Of a stretch of 64,000 nucleotides of DNA, positions 24,386 to 33,895 are shown piece after piece (position 1 is the first letter of the stretch; each line of letters starts with the position of its first letter). Made by a program: the position numbers and the translations under genes. The stretch spans positions 2,666,001 through 2,730,000 of the forward strand of contig NZ_CP147505.1 in NCBI RefSeq assembly GCF_037201915.1, written 5' to 3'. Under the pieces are notes generated by a model. The model did no database searches. It was given only the letters and a program-made list of their open reading frames with translations, and was not told where the DNA came from. The stretch is from Haloplanus sp. CK5-1. Its GTDB lineage: Archaea; Halobacteriota; Halobacteria; Halobacteriales; Haloferacaceae.

Positions 24386-24879
24386 ACCGCGTCGTCGCCC
24401 TCGGCGCGGATCGCGAGTCGCTTGAGTCGCTCGCGGAGGTCGTCGGCACCCGTGGGCGTCAGCCCGGGGACCATCACGTCGGCCCCGCGGGAACCGGCGG
24501 TGTAGACGACGGTGTTCGCGAGTCCCAGGAGTCGTTCCAGCGGGCCGCGCGAGGAGTCGACGTGCTGGATGCGGACGAACGGAACGACCGTCCGGACCCG
24601 AGTGAACACGCCGCGTTCGAGGTAGAGGGCGTCGTCGCGCACCTCGTAGCGCCAGATCCGGTACCGCGCCGCCGCGAGACCGACACCGATCAGGAGGACG
24701 ACGACGAAGACGGCCGGCGCCGCCCACACGGGCAGATCGACGAGAAAGCGGTCGGCGGCCAGCGCGATCCCACCGACGATGGCGGCGAAGACCGCTGCCT
24801 GACCGGCCCAGACGACGCGGATCCGCGGGTGGAGGCGGTTCATTTCGCGCCACCCCGACGACGGCAGGACATACTCCAC
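24382..24879 (-). CDS. Small bPH2-domain (YdbS-like) membrane protein
   Basis: A protein of about 165 residues. Two transmembrane helices (around FAAIVGGIALAADRF and VFVVVLLIGVGLAAARYRI) are followed by one PH-like domain with RVRTVVPFVRIQHVDSSRG. Together with the downstream 568-residue protein it forms a YdbS/YdbT-type pair in the membrane. The start is uncertain: GTG 24879 lies where a leaderless transcript from the TATA-like ACATATTTG (about 24899-24906) would begin; ATG 24843 and TTG 24900 are alternatives. Confidence 0.83.
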   Translation of the reverse strand: MEYVLPSSGWREMNRLHPRIRVVWAGQAAVFAAIVGGIALAADRFLVDLPVWAAPAVFVVVLLIGVGLAAARYRIWRYEVRDDALYLERGVFTRVRTVVPFVRIQHVDSSRGPLERLLGLANTVVYTAGSRGADVMVPGLTPTGADDLRERLKRLAIRAEGDDAV

Positions 24880-24916
24880 CGGTTCCGGACGGCGACTCAA
24901 ATATGTGCTGGGTACC

Positions 24917-26023
24917 TCACAGCGCGTCGAGTAACGCGTCCACGTCCGAGGCGGTGTTGAAGACGTGGACCGACGCCCGGACCGCCTCGGGGTTCGGGAG
25001 CGACCGGACGTGAACCCCCTCGTCGGCGAGGCGGTCGACCAACCCCTCGGGGTCGTCGGCCGCGAACGTGACCAGTCCCGACTCGTACTCGCGGGGGCTC
25101 AGGAGCCGATCGCCCAGTCCGGCTTTCAGCCGGTCGGTCAGGCGCTCGATCCGGTCGGTGATCGTCCCGTGGCCGATGGCTTCGATGGTGTCCATCGCCT
25201 CGATCAGTCCGCGATACGGGGCCGGCGACGTGGTGCCGACCTCGAACCGGCGCGCGCCGGCCGCGAGTTCGAGGTCCTCCTCGTCGGCCCCCGCGTCGGC
25301 AACGCTCCGGTAACTCGCGACGCCGGGCGTCAGTCGGTCGGCCACGTCGCGGTCGACGTGTAGGAAGCCCGCGCCCCACGGCCCGAGCAGCCACTTGTGG
25401 CCCGCGCCGGCCACGAAGTCCGCGTTCCACTCCCCGACGTCCACGGGCACCTGTCCCGGCGACTGGACGCCGTCGACCAGGACGAGCGTGTCGTGGTCGT
25501 GGGCAATCTCGACGATCCGCTGGATCGGAAGTTGGGTGCCGTAGTTCCAGGTGATCGAGTTACAACACAGGAGGCGCGCGTCCGCCGCGGCGTCGGCGAG
25601 GGCGTCGAGGTTGAGCCGCCCGGCCTCGGTGTCGAGGACGCGCACCTCGACGCCCTGCTCCCGGAGGTTCCACCACGGGACGACCCCCGCGGAGTGTTCG
25701 AGATCGGTCCGCACGACGACGTCGCCGGGCGACCAGTCGATTGCGGCGGCGACGCGGGCGATGCCGTCGGCGGTGCTCTCGGTGAGAGCGATCTCGTCCG
25801 GGTCGGCACCGACGAAGTCGGCGGCGCGTGCCCGCGCCTCGTCGAAGGTGTCGAATGCGGCGGGGTAGGCCCCCTCCGCGACCGGCGCGACGTACTCGTG
25901 GTGTTCGAGGAAGTCGCTCGTCGCCTCGACGACGTTCCGCGGGGCCGGCCCCGACGCGCCGGTATTGAAGTAGACGCCGCGCTCGCAGGCCGGGATCGCC
26001 GCCCTGAGGTCCGCTGGATCCAT
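24917..26023 (-). CDS. Class V aminotransferase (cysteine desulfurase/isopenicillin-N-epimerase-like)
   Basis: A 368-residue PLP enzyme. The Schiff-base Lys is in VAGAGHKWLLGPWG, the PLP-stacking region is in TESTADGIARVAAA, and the Asp-x-x-Gln motif is in VLVDGVQSPGQVPVD. The N-terminus PACERGVYFNTGASGP is typical of class V enzymes. There is no obvious active-site Cys loop of IscS/SufS, so true cysteine desulfurase activity is uncertain. ATG 26023 was preferred to upstream starts. Single gene. Confidence 0.88.
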   Translation of the reverse strand: MDPADLRAAIPACERGVYFNTGASGPAPRNVVEATSDFLEHHEYVAPVAEGAYPAAFDTFDEARARAADFVGADPDEIALTESTADGIARVAAAIDWSPGDVVVRTDLEHSAGVVPWWNLREQGVEVRVLDTEAGRLNLDALADAAADARLLCCNSITWNYGTQLPIQRIVEIAHDHDTLVLVDGVQSPGQVPVDVGEWNADFVAGAGHKWLLGPWGAGFLHVDRDVADRLTPGVASYRSVADAGADEEDLELAAGARRFEVGTTSPAPYRGLIEAMDTIEAIGHGTITDRIERLTDRLKAGLGDRLLSPREYESGLVTFAADDPEGLVDRLADEGVHVRSLPNPEAVRASVHVFNTASDVDALLDAL

Positions 26024-26165
26024 ACCCTCTCTCGGGGTGGCGGCCACCTCAACGTTTCCCGTCTCGGTGTGCCGACTCCCGCCGCAGACTCCGGCGCCAG
26101 CGATCGGTCAAACGTCGCTTTGTGCCTTGGGAGGTATTTTGCGGGCTCCCGACGTGGAGTCGGAC

Positions 26166-27068
26166 ATGGAACGACGACGACTGACCCTGGTACTGCTCGC
26201 GGCGCTGGTACTACTCGCCGGGTGCAACGGTGCGGGGAGCGCCGGCGGTGGTGGCGACGCGGGCTACGCGGAGACGGCAGTAGAGGCCCAAGCGGAGCCA
26301 CGAGCCGCGGATTCTGGCGGGAGCGGGGGCGGCGGTGACGGCGGCGACGGCGGCAACGCGGGTGACACCGACGCCGACGCGTCCGGACGATCGATCATCC
26401 GCACCGGCGAGGTGCGAATCCGGGTCGAGGACTACGAGGCTTCGGAGTCGAACCTGACGGCAGTCGCCGAGGAGCGTGGCGGCTACGTCAGCGACTCCGC
26501 GAAACGGATCCGCGAGCGCGACGGCGAGGACTGGACGACCGGTCGGGTCGTCCTCCGGGTACCCGCCGAGGACTTCTCCGAGTCGATGACCGCCGTCGAG
26601 AGCGAGGGGACGGTCCTCGAGTCGCGGACGTCGAGCGAGGACGTGACCGATCAGGTGGTCGATCTCGAGGCGCGTCTCGAGAACCTCCGCGCCGAACGCG
26701 ACCGCTTGCGGACGCTGTACGACCGCGCCAACGACACCGAGGACGTGATCGCCATCGAGCGTCGCCTCTCGGAGGTTCAGACGGAGATCGAACGGACCGA
26801 GGCCCGCCTCCAGAACATCCAGCGACGGGTCGCCTACGCCACCATCACGGTCGAACTGGTCGAACCCCGCCCCGACCGCCCGGCGCCCGATCAGTGGTAC
26901 GACACGCCCGTGGTGGGCGCCTTCCTCGAATCGGTCGAGGGCGTCGGCATCCTCCTCCGGGCGATGGTCGTCGGCGCGGCGTACGCCGCGCCCTACCTGC
27001 TCGTCTTCCTGACGCCGTTCGCGGTCGTTGCGGCACTCCTCTACCGTTTCCGTGACCGACTGACGTAG
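26166..27068 (+). CDS. DUF4349-type membrane-anchored lipoprotein
   Basis: A 300-residue exported protein. The signal peptide ends with lipobox LLAGC (about residues 16-20), and a Gly/Asp-rich linker follows. The DUF4349 domain starts at about residue 75 (RTGEVRIRVEDYEASESNL) and includes a coiled coil (LEARLENLRAERDRLRTLYD). One transmembrane helix lies near the C-terminus (about 270-292). The family's function is unknown, with a cell-surface role likely. Confidence 0.87.
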   Translation: MERRRLTLVLLAALVLLAGCNGAGSAGGGGDAGYAETAVEAQAEPRAADSGGSGGGGDGGDGGNAGDTDADASGRSIIRTGEVRIRVEDYEASESNLTAVAEERGGYVSDSAKRIRERDGEDWTTGRVVLRVPAEDFSESMTAVESEGTVLESRTSSEDVTDQVVDLEARLENLRAERDRLRTLYDRANDTEDVIAIERRLSEVQTEIERTEARLQNIQRRVAYATITVELVEPRPDRPAPDQWYDTPVVGAFLESVEGVGILLRAMVVGAAYAAPYLLVFLTPFAVVAALLYRFRDRLT

Positions 27069-27108
27069 TCGGGAGCAGGGTTTTGACTGCCCCGTCCCAA
27101 CGGCGGGT

Positions 27109-28428
27109 ATGACTCGGCTCTCGTCGCCGCTGCGTGTCGGCGGCGTGACGATCCCGAACCGGCTCTACCGCGCCCCGCTGCTGGAGTGTGCGGGCAACGG
27201 CGACGACGCGGTCGACCGTCTGATCGACGCCCTCGAACCCGCGGCGGCCGCCGGCGCGGGACTGGTCTGCCAGGGGGCGACGATCGTCCGCGGCGACGGT
27301 GGCTGTGCGGCCCCGGGCATGACGCGAGTCCACGACCCGGAGTTCGTCGCCCGACTCGGACGCCTGACCGACCGCATCCACGACCACGACGCGACCGTCG
27401 CGATCCAACTCGAACACGGCGGTCTCCGGAGCATGGAGACGTGGCACGCCGGCTACCGCGCCGACAACCCCGACCTCCGGCAACCCGCCGTCTCGCGACC
27501 CCCGTGGCCCCTCCGCCTGCTCGACCGACTGGGCTTCCTGTCGTACGACCCACAGGTCCTCTCCACTAAGGAGGTGTACGACTTGGCAGAGGAGTTCGGC
27601 CGCGCCGCCGGCCACGCCGCCGACGTCGGCTACGATCTGATCCACGTCGCCGGGGCGAACATGGGCATCGTTCACCAGTTCCTCTCGCCGTTCTACAACC
27701 GCCGGGACGACGAGTTCGGCGACGGCGTCCGGTTCCTGGAGGCGATCCACGACGCCGTTCGCGACCACGCGGGCGACGTGCCGCTGGTGACGAAGGTGCC
27801 CGCCGAGACGGCGGCCCCGCCGGTGATCCGTCGCCATCTCGACCGCTCGGACGCCGTCGAGGTCTGTCGACGCCTCGACGACGTCGGCTACGACGCCCTC
27901 GTGCCCGTCTCCGGGTCGGTGTTCTGGGACATGAGTATCGTGCGCGGATCGTTTCCCGCCCGGGCGTGGCGCGACGCGGCGTTTCGCGAGGGGTACGACG
28001 AGGCCTTCGGCGGCCGCCTCCGTGCCGGCCTCGTCGCCCTCGCCAACCGGGTCGAGTCGTGGGCGTACGACTTCGACCCCGCGTGGAACGCCGACCTCTG
28101 TCGGGCCGTCCGCGACGCCGTCTCCGTCCCCGTCTGGTGTGAGGGCGGGATTCGAGAACGGCCGCGCATCGACCGACTACTCGGCGACGCCTGCGACATG
28201 GTGGGGATGGCTCGGCCGTTCTACGCCGAACCCGAACTGCCCGCACGACTGCTCGCGAACGCCGAGGCCAGCGCAGTCTGTGACTCCTGTAACAACTGCA
28301 CCGTGCCGCAGGTGACCGGTGCGCCGGGCGTCTGCCGGACGCCAGCGGTGGTCGAGCAAGCGGGACGACTCCGGCGACGGGGGGCTTACGCGACGGGGGG
28401 CGAGTCCGAGTCGGGATCGGAGGGGTAG
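27109..28428 (+). CDS. NADH:flavin oxidoreductase (old yellow enzyme family)
   Basis: A 439-residue TIM-barrel flavoenzyme. The N-terminus (PLRVGGVTIPNRLYRAPL) is the FMN-binding start of the family, the barrel contains VAIQLEHGG and DLIHVAGANMG, and the substrate loop has QFLSPFYNRRDDEFG. The C-terminal part ends with a CDSCNNCTVP cysteine cluster, unlike the classical 4Fe-4S site of 2,4-dienoyl-CoA reductase but reminiscent of it. Reaction unknown; ene-reduction of an unsaturated carbonyl compound is typical. The 3' end overlaps the convergent helicase by 43 nt. Confidence 0.88.
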   Translation: MTRLSSPLRVGGVTIPNRLYRAPLLECAGNGDDAVDRLIDALEPAAAAGAGLVCQGATIVRGDGGCAAPGMTRVHDPEFVARLGRLTDRIHDHDATVAIQLEHGGLRSMETWHAGYRADNPDLRQPAVSRPPWPLRLLDRLGFLSYDPQVLSTKEVYDLAEEFGRAAGHAADVGYDLIHVAGANMGIVHQFLSPFYNRRDDEFGDGVRFLEAIHDAVRDHAGDVPLVTKVPAETAAPPVIRRHLDRSDAVEVCRRLDDVGYDALVPVSGSVFWDMSIVRGSFPARAWRDAAFREGYDEAFGGRLRAGLVALANRVESWAYDFDPAWNADLCRAVRDAVSVPVWCEGGIRERPRIDRLLGDACDMVGMARPFYAEPELPARLLANAEASAVCDSCNNCTVPQVTGAPGVCRTPAVVEQAGRLRRRGAYATGGESESGSEG

Positions 28429-30323
28429 AGTCCCTCCTTGCACGCCCGGAACGGGAGGGCGGCGTCCGCGCCGACGGCCGCCGAGATGGCGTCGGCCGCG
28501 CCGAGCAACCAGTCGGCGCGCTCGATTCGGGACTCCAGGTCGCCCGGCCCGATCCGGAACCGATCGACCAGTTCCTCGGCGGTCGCGCCTTCGATCCACT
28601 CGTGGAGGACCCGTGCCGTCTTGACCGCGGTCAGCCACTCCTCGAAGTCCTCGGCCTCGTTCATCCCGGTCGTGAACTCGTCGGCGTGGGTCCGTGCGAA
28701 CCGGTACATGTCCGCACGCTCCCGGTTGCCGAGGTACGTGTCCTGCATGTCGGGAGTGTCACAGACGATTTCCAGCGCCGTCAGCGCCGTCGACGTGTCC
28801 ATCTCCGCGGCCGTCCGGATCCCGGCGACGATCCGTGCGCCCGTCTCGGGGGTGACGTACTGGCGCGAGACGCGCCCCCCGAGGTCGGTCGCGGCGAGGT
28901 CGTCGCCGTCGACGATCATCCCCATCTCGACGAGGTCGGCCACCGCCGTGTCGACGACACCGCCCAACTCCCCGGTCGGCGTCCCGTAGGCGAAAAACGT
29001 CGCGTCGAGGACGTCGAGGACGCCCTCGCGGGAGGCGGCGAAGTCGGAGGCGACGATCGAGAGGACGTGCGTCCGGAGCGCGTTCCGGTCGGCGAGGCGT
29101 GACTCCACGCGCTCCGGGCCGGCCTCGACGTACCGCTCCCGAAGGTCGTCCCGAGAGGCATCGTCGCCGACCAACACCGCCTCGCCGTAGGGGTCGAGGT
29201 GGGGGCGACCCGCCCGGCCACACATCTGGTGGACCTCCAGCGTCGGTAACCACTCCATCCCCGACCCGGTGTAGCGCTGCTGGTCGCGGATCACGACCCG
29301 CCGCGCGGGGACGTTGACGCCCGCCGCGAGCGTCGGGGTGGCACAGATCACCCGCAGATCCCGGTCGCGGAAGGCCCGTTCGACGGCGATCCGGTGGTCG
29401 CTCCGCAGGCCGGCGTGGTGGAAGGCGACGCCGCCGTCGGCGCAGTCGGCGAGGCGACGCCCCGTCTCCGTGCCGTCGAGGCCGCGGATGTCGGCGGCCA
29501 CCTCGGGCGACGAGCCGAGACCCGCGGCCGCGAGGCGGTCGGCCAGCGACTCCGCCTCGGTGCGCGACCGGACGAACGCGAGCGCCTGCCCGCCGTCGTC
29601 GAGGGCTTCGGTCACGAGCGCCTCGGTCGCGTCGGTCGCGTCCTCGGGGTCGCCCGAGACGTCCATCGAACGCTCCGTGCCGTCGTCGAAGGCGACCGAC
29701 CCGTCGGCGTAGACGCCGGTTCGGAGGTCGACTGGCCGCCAGTCGCTCTCGACGAGTGCGGCGTCCAGCCAGCCCGCGATGTCCTCTGGGTTGGCGACCG
29801 TCGCCGAGAGTGCGACGACGCCGACCCCGGGGGCGCGCCGCTGGAGGGTCGCGAGCGTCACCTCCAACGTGGGCCCCCGGTCCTCGCTGCCGACGAGGTG
29901 GACCTCGTCGACGACGACACAGGCGAGGTCGGCGATCCAGTCGGCCCCGTTGCGGATCGCCGAGTCCACTTTCTCGCTCGTGGCGACGACGACGTCGGCG
30001 TCGCCGAGGTCCTCGTCGGTCGAATCGAAGTCGCCGGTCGAGATGGCGACGTCGGCCCCCGGGAGGTCGGAGAAGGTCTCGTACTTCTCGCGGGCGAGCG
30101 CTCGGAGCGGGACGATGTAGAGGCCGGGGCCGTCAGCGGTGAGCATCGCCAGCGAGGCGACGAACGTCTTGCCGCTGGCGGTGGGGACGGCGGCGACGAG
30201 GCGACGACCGTCGGTGACACCGGCCTCGACGGCCGCGGCCTGTGGCGGGTAGAGTTCGTCGATCCCCCGCGACTCGAAGTGGTCGACCATCGCGGGCGAC
30301 AGGGGGAGGTCCCGGACTCGCAT
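28386..30323 (-). CDS. Hel308/Ski2-like DNA helicase
   Basis: A 645-residue superfamily 2 helicase. It has Q-motif-like YPPQAAAVEAGV, Walker A PTASGKT (motif I), DEVH (motif II), SAT (motif III), ATPTLAAGVN and QMCGRAGRP (motifs V and VI). A winged-helix and ratchet-type region follows (WIEGATAEELVDRFRIGPGD), as in Hel308, which helps restart replication forks. The C-terminal helix-hairpin domain of full Hel308 is short or missing (usual length about 700-800). ATG 30323 (MRVRDLPLS) was chosen; ATG 30344 would add 7 residues. Confidence 0.88.
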   Translation of the reverse strand: MRVRDLPLSPAMVDHFESRGIDELYPPQAAAVEAGVTDGRRLVAAVPTASGKTFVASLAMLTADGPGLYIVPLRALAREKYETFSDLPGADVAISTGDFDSTDEDLGDADVVVATSEKVDSAIRNGADWIADLACVVVDEVHLVGSEDRGPTLEVTLATLQRRAPGVGVVALSATVANPEDIAGWLDAALVESDWRPVDLRTGVYADGSVAFDDGTERSMDVSGDPEDATDATEALVTEALDDGGQALAFVRSRTEAESLADRLAAAGLGSSPEVAADIRGLDGTETGRRLADCADGGVAFHHAGLRSDHRIAVERAFRDRDLRVICATPTLAAGVNVPARRVVIRDQQRYTGSGMEWLPTLEVHQMCGRAGRPHLDPYGEAVLVGDDASRDDLRERYVEAGPERVESRLADRNALRTHVLSIVASDFAASREGVLDVLDATFFAYGTPTGELGGVVDTAVADLVEMGMIVDGDDLAATDLGGRVSRQYVTPETGARIVAGIRTAAEMDTSTALTALEIVCDTPDMQDTYLGNRERADMYRFARTHADEFTTGMNEAEDFEEWLTAVKTARVLHEWIEGATAEELVDRFRIGPGDLESRIERADWLLGAADAISAAVGADAALPFRACKEGLYPSDPDSDSPPVA

Positions 30324-30378
30324 CACGGTACCGTGGGCGGCCATCGCACCTAAACCCACGGCCGGACCCCGGACGATC

Positions 30379-31530
30379 CTACAGGTAACCGCCCTCGGCG
30401 AGGCGCTCGACACCCTCGCGGAGGCGCTCCTTGCTCGCGGCGTAGGAGAGACGGGCGTAGCCGGGCGTGCCGAACGCGCTCCCGGGGACGGTGGCGACGT
30501 GTGCCTCCTCGATGGCACCCTCGCACCACGCCTGATCGTCTTGGTCGACGGGCAACATCATGTAGAACGCACCGTCGCCGACGGGGACATCGATGCCGTG
30601 GTCGGCGAACAGGTCGACGAGCATGTCGCGGCGCTCGCGGAAGGCGTCTCGCATCTCGACGACGGCGTCGTCCGTGTTCTCCAACGCCTCGATCCCGGCG
30701 TGTTGGACGAAGTTGACCGCACACGAGACGGAGTGGGACTGGATCTTGCCGGCCTGGGAGACGAAGTCGTCGGGCGCACGGAAGTAGCCCAGCCGCCACC
30801 CGGTCATCGCGTACGCCTTCGAGAAGCCGTTGACCGTGAGCGTCCGGTCGGCCATCCCGTCGAAGGAGGCGAGGCTCGTCGGGTCGACACCGTAGGTGAT
30901 GTCCTCGTACATCTCGTCGGCGACGACCGTCACGTCGTGGTCGACGGCGAGGTCGCGGACTCCCTCGAGGGCGGCATCGGAGTAGACGGCCCCCGTCGGG
31001 TTCGACGGCGAGTTGACCACCAGCAGTTCGGTGTCGTCGCTCACCGTCGCCGCGAGGTCGTCGAGTGCGGGTTCGAGTTGGAAGTCGTACGGCGAGAGGT
31101 CGACCCGCGAGAGGTCGGCGCCGGCCATCTTCGCCTGTGCCTCGTAGGAGACCCACGCGGGGTCGAGCAACACCACTTCGTCCCCGTCGTCGATCAGCGT
31201 GTGGAAGATTTCGTACAGCGCCTGCTTGCCGCCGGGCGTGACGATCACGTTCTCCGCCTCCGCCGGAACGCCACCCTCGCGGAGGTCGGCCGCGATTGCC
31301 TCTCGGAGTGCCGGGATGCCGTTCGAGGACGTGTAGGTCGTGTGGCCGGCGTCGAGGGCCGCCTTGCCCGCCTCGACGATGTTCTCGGGCGTGTCGAAGT
31401 CGGGTTCGCCGACCGAGAGGTCGACCACGTCGACGCCGTCCGCCTCGAGTTCGTTTGCGAGGTTGCTGATCGCGAGGGTCGCACTCGGCTCGACGCGCTC
31501 GACCCGCGACGCGAAGTCGAAGTCCGTCAT
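30379..31530 (-). CDS. Class I/II aminotransferase (aspartate aminotransferase-like)
   Basis: A 383-residue PLP enzyme. It begins MTDFDFASRVERVEPSA, has NPSNPTG-like NSPSNPTGAVY, the Asp-x-x-Tyr of DEMYEDI, and the catalytic Lys in NGFSKAYAMTGWRLG. This is the Iγ type that transfers an amino group from aspartate or aromatic amino acids. ATG 31530 overlaps the ribH stop by 4 nt, so the two genes are coupled. It could also supply the missing aminotransferase (DapC) step of the lysine pathway encoded at 41-47 kb, which is speculation. Confidence 0.9.
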   Translation of the reverse strand: MTDFDFASRVERVEPSATLAISNLANELEADGVDVVDLSVGEPDFDTPENIVEAGKAALDAGHTTYTSSNGIPALREAIAADLREGGVPAEAENVIVTPGGKQALYEIFHTLIDDGDEVVLLDPAWVSYEAQAKMAGADLSRVDLSPYDFQLEPALDDLAATVSDDTELLVVNSPSNPTGAVYSDAALEGVRDLAVDHDVTVVADEMYEDITYGVDPTSLASFDGMADRTLTVNGFSKAYAMTGWRLGYFRAPDDFVSQAGKIQSHSVSCAVNFVQHAGIEALENTDDAVVEMRDAFRERRDMLVDLFADHGIDVPVGDGAFYMMLPVDQDDQAWCEGAIEEAHVATVPGSAFGTPGYARLSYAASKERLREGVERLAEGGYL

Positions 31531-31931
31531 GGTAACGTGCGTACCATCTCGACGGCCGCGTTTACCGCTTCCGCTCCTTTCTCGACGCGCTCCCGGGCTT
31601 CGGCCCCGCTCATACCCGGCCCGCTCACGCCGAACGTGACCGGCGTGTCCCGGTCGATGCTCACGTCGGTCAGCGCCCGAGCGGTCGCGTCGCCGATCAC
31701 GCGGTCGTGGTCCGTATCGCCGGTGACGATGGCACCGATCACGGCCACGGCGTCGATATCCTCTCGACGAGCGAGGCGGTCGGCCGCAAGCGGCGCGTCG
31801 TACGTCCCCGGCACCGACACCGTCTCCGCGATGTCGGCGTCGGCCTCCCGGGCCGCCTCCCTGGCCGCCTCCGTCATCGGTTCGGTGACCGACGCGTTGT
31901 ACTGCGCGGCCACCAACCCCAGTGTAACCAT
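31527..31931 (-). CDS. ribH: 6,7-dimethyl-8-ribityllumazine synthase
   Basis: A 134-residue enzyme of riboflavin synthesis that condenses the ribityl-uracil amine with the 4-carbon phosphate. The motifs AAQYNASVTEPM (N-terminal), VSVPGTYDAPLAAD, GAIVTGDTDHDRVIGD and FGVSGPGMS match archaeal lumazine synthases; the GDT-x-H-D catalytic loop is present. It starts with ATG 31931 and is coupled to the following aminotransferase. Other rib genes are not in the window. Confidence 0.93.
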   Translation of the reverse strand: MVTLGLVAAQYNASVTEPMTEAAREAAREADADIAETVSVPGTYDAPLAADRLARREDIDAVAVIGAIVTGDTDHDRVIGDATARALTDVSIDRDTPVTFGVSGPGMSGAEARERVEKGAEAVNAAVEMVRTLP

Positions 31932-32023
31932 ATCGGGCGTCTCGGACCGGGGTGGCAAAGGCCTTGCTCTCGGCACCGTCGAAACCAAAAGGGTTGTTAC
32001 CGCAGAGCGGACAGGAGAGAGCG

Positions 32024-33826
32024 ATGCCCGCCCAGGGTCGTTCCCGTGGCGCCCGTGCGCTCCTCGCCGTCACCGCCGTCGCTCTCGCCGTCCGAATCGT
32101 CGGCCTCGGCACCCGTATCTTCCACTGGGACGAGGGTCGCGTCGGCTACTGGATCCTCCGCTACCACGAGACCGGCGAGTTCGCCTACCGACCCATCGTC
32201 CACGGCCCCTTCCTCTTCGTCGTCAACGACTGGGTGTTCTCGGTTCCCTTCCTCGGGGCCTCCGACTTCAGCGCCCGCCTGATCGTCGCCGTCGTCGGCG
32301 GCCTGCTCCCCCTGTCGGCGTGGCTCCTCCGTGACCACCTCGACGACCTCGAAGTCGTCGCGCTCGGCCTCGTCCTCGCGGCCAACCCGTTGCTCGTCTA
32401 CTACTCGCGGTTCATGCGAAACGACGTGCTCGTCGCCGCGTTCGCGTTCGGCGCGTTCGCGCTGTTCGTCCGCGCCGTAGACCGGGGGGACGCCCGCCTC
32501 GTCTACCCCGCCGCCGCCGTCCTCGGACTCGCGTTCACGACCAAGGAGAACGCCGTCGTCTACCTGCTGTGTTTCCTCGGTGCCGGGGCGCTACTGGTCG
32601 ACCACCGCCTGTTCAGGGCCGCCCGCGCCGACCGATCGGTCCGGACGCTCGTGACCCGCGAGTGGCGAACCGCCGTCGCCTACCGCCTCTCGGGGTGGGG
32701 TGGCTCCGTCCGCCGCGGACTCGGCCTCGCCGCCCTCCACACCGTCGGCGGAGTCGTCGCCTTCCTCGCCGTCGTCGTCTTCTTCTACGCCCCACGGCCC
32801 GACCTCTGGGTTGCGCTCGGCGACCCCGCCCGTCTCCCGGGCGTCGTCGAGGCGGCGACGGTCGGCTCCTGGGAGTCGTTCTACGACCTCTGGGTGGCGG
32901 GGAGCCACCAGAGCCACGACTACCTCCCCTTCCTCTACGACTATCTCGAGACGCTGCTGTACGGCGCGCCGTTCGCCCTCGCGTTCGCCGCCGTCGGCTT
33001 CGTCGCCGACGGCTACGGCTCGGACCGGGGCTCGAGAGCGCTCGTCGCCGCCGCGGCCTACTGGGGTGCGGTGAGCGTCGTCGGCTACCCCATCGCGACC
33101 GACATCCGCGCACCGTGGGCGGCGGTCCACACCGTCGTCCCCCTCGCCGTGCCGGCCGGAGTCGGCGTGGCGGCGCTCGCCCGGTGCGTCCGGCGGGCCG
33201 TCGTCGAAACCGAGGACGCCGACGCCGAGGGGGAGAGCGGGGGACTCACCCGCCCGACGGCCCCGTCGTGGACGCTCCCGACCCTCCTCGCGGCGCTGTT
33301 GCTGTCGGCCGCGGCCGTCGGCGTCGTCGGCGCGAACGTCACGTACACCGACAGCACCTCCGACGACGAGGCGGGGGAGGTGCTCCAGTGGGCCCAACCC
33401 GAGAACGAGATGAAAGAAACACTCGAACTCGTCCGCGGCGTCTCCCGAGTCGACGACGGCACGGACGTGCTGTTCGTCGGCACCCACCCGCCGAGCAACC
33501 CGAGCGACGTGCGCTTCTACGTCGAAGACGAGTCGTCGCTCGACCAGCCACGTCCCGGCGGCCCGTCGTGGCACTCGCGGCTTCCTCTGCCGTGGTATCT
33601 CGAACGCTACGGTGCGACCGTCGAGAGCACGCCCCCCGACCAAACATCGCTCGGCTCGGATCCCCCGCCGGTCGTGATCGCCGCGGGGTGGGACGAGGAC
33701 CGCGTCGCCCGACAGTTGTCGGGGTACGAGCGTCACCGCCACGACTTCCGACTCTGGAACGACGAAATCGTGATCTTCGTCGACGAGGCGGCGCTGGCGA
33801 CGGCCCGGGACCGGGGGTACGTGTAG
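32024..33826 (+). CDS. Agl23-like GT-C family membrane protein (TIGR03663 type)
   Basis: A 600-residue polytopic protein with about 12 helices. The first external loop has the acidic signature FHWDEGRVGYWILRYHETG, followed by an AYRPIVHGPF motif, as in the flippase-activity-associated Agl23 family linked to protein N-glycosylation (family knowledge). The C-terminal region is soluble and outside the membrane. A second homologue is at 57544-59250. The next gene downstream encodes a secreted arylsulfotransferase-like protein 69 nt away, suggesting a shared surface-glycan role. Confidence 0.85.
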   Translation: MPAQGRSRGARALLAVTAVALAVRIVGLGTRIFHWDEGRVGYWILRYHETGEFAYRPIVHGPFLFVVNDWVFSVPFLGASDFSARLIVAVVGGLLPLSAWLLRDHLDDLEVVALGLVLAANPLLVYYSRFMRNDVLVAAFAFGAFALFVRAVDRGDARLVYPAAAVLGLAFTTKENAVVYLLCFLGAGALLVDHRLFRAARADRSVRTLVTREWRTAVAYRLSGWGGSVRRGLGLAALHTVGGVVAFLAVVVFFYAPRPDLWVALGDPARLPGVVEAATVGSWESFYDLWVAGSHQSHDYLPFLYDYLETLLYGAPFALAFAAVGFVADGYGSDRGSRALVAAAAYWGAVSVVGYPIATDIRAPWAAVHTVVPLAVPAGVGVAALARCVRRAVVETEDADAEGESGGLTRPTAPSWTLPTLLAALLLSAAAVGVVGANVTYTDSTSDDEAGEVLQWAQPENEMKETLELVRGVSRVDDGTDVLFVGTHPPSNPSDVRFYVEDESSLDQPRPGGPSWHSRLPLPWYLERYGATVESTPPDQTSLGSDPPPVVIAAGWDEDRVARQLSGYERHRHDFRLWNDEIVIFVDEAALATARDRGYV

Positions 33827-33895
33827 CGTGACTCCGTCACCCCGCCCCGGTGTCGAACCGTAAGCCATTCCCCCGGACCTCCCTCAGCGAGACGC

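Noticed and set aside
23156-24505. 449-residue plus-strand ORF opposite the bPH2 proteins
   Set aside because: No domain is recognisable, it is Arg/Glu-rich as is typical of antisense frames, and the minus-strand genes have clear membrane and PH-like segments.
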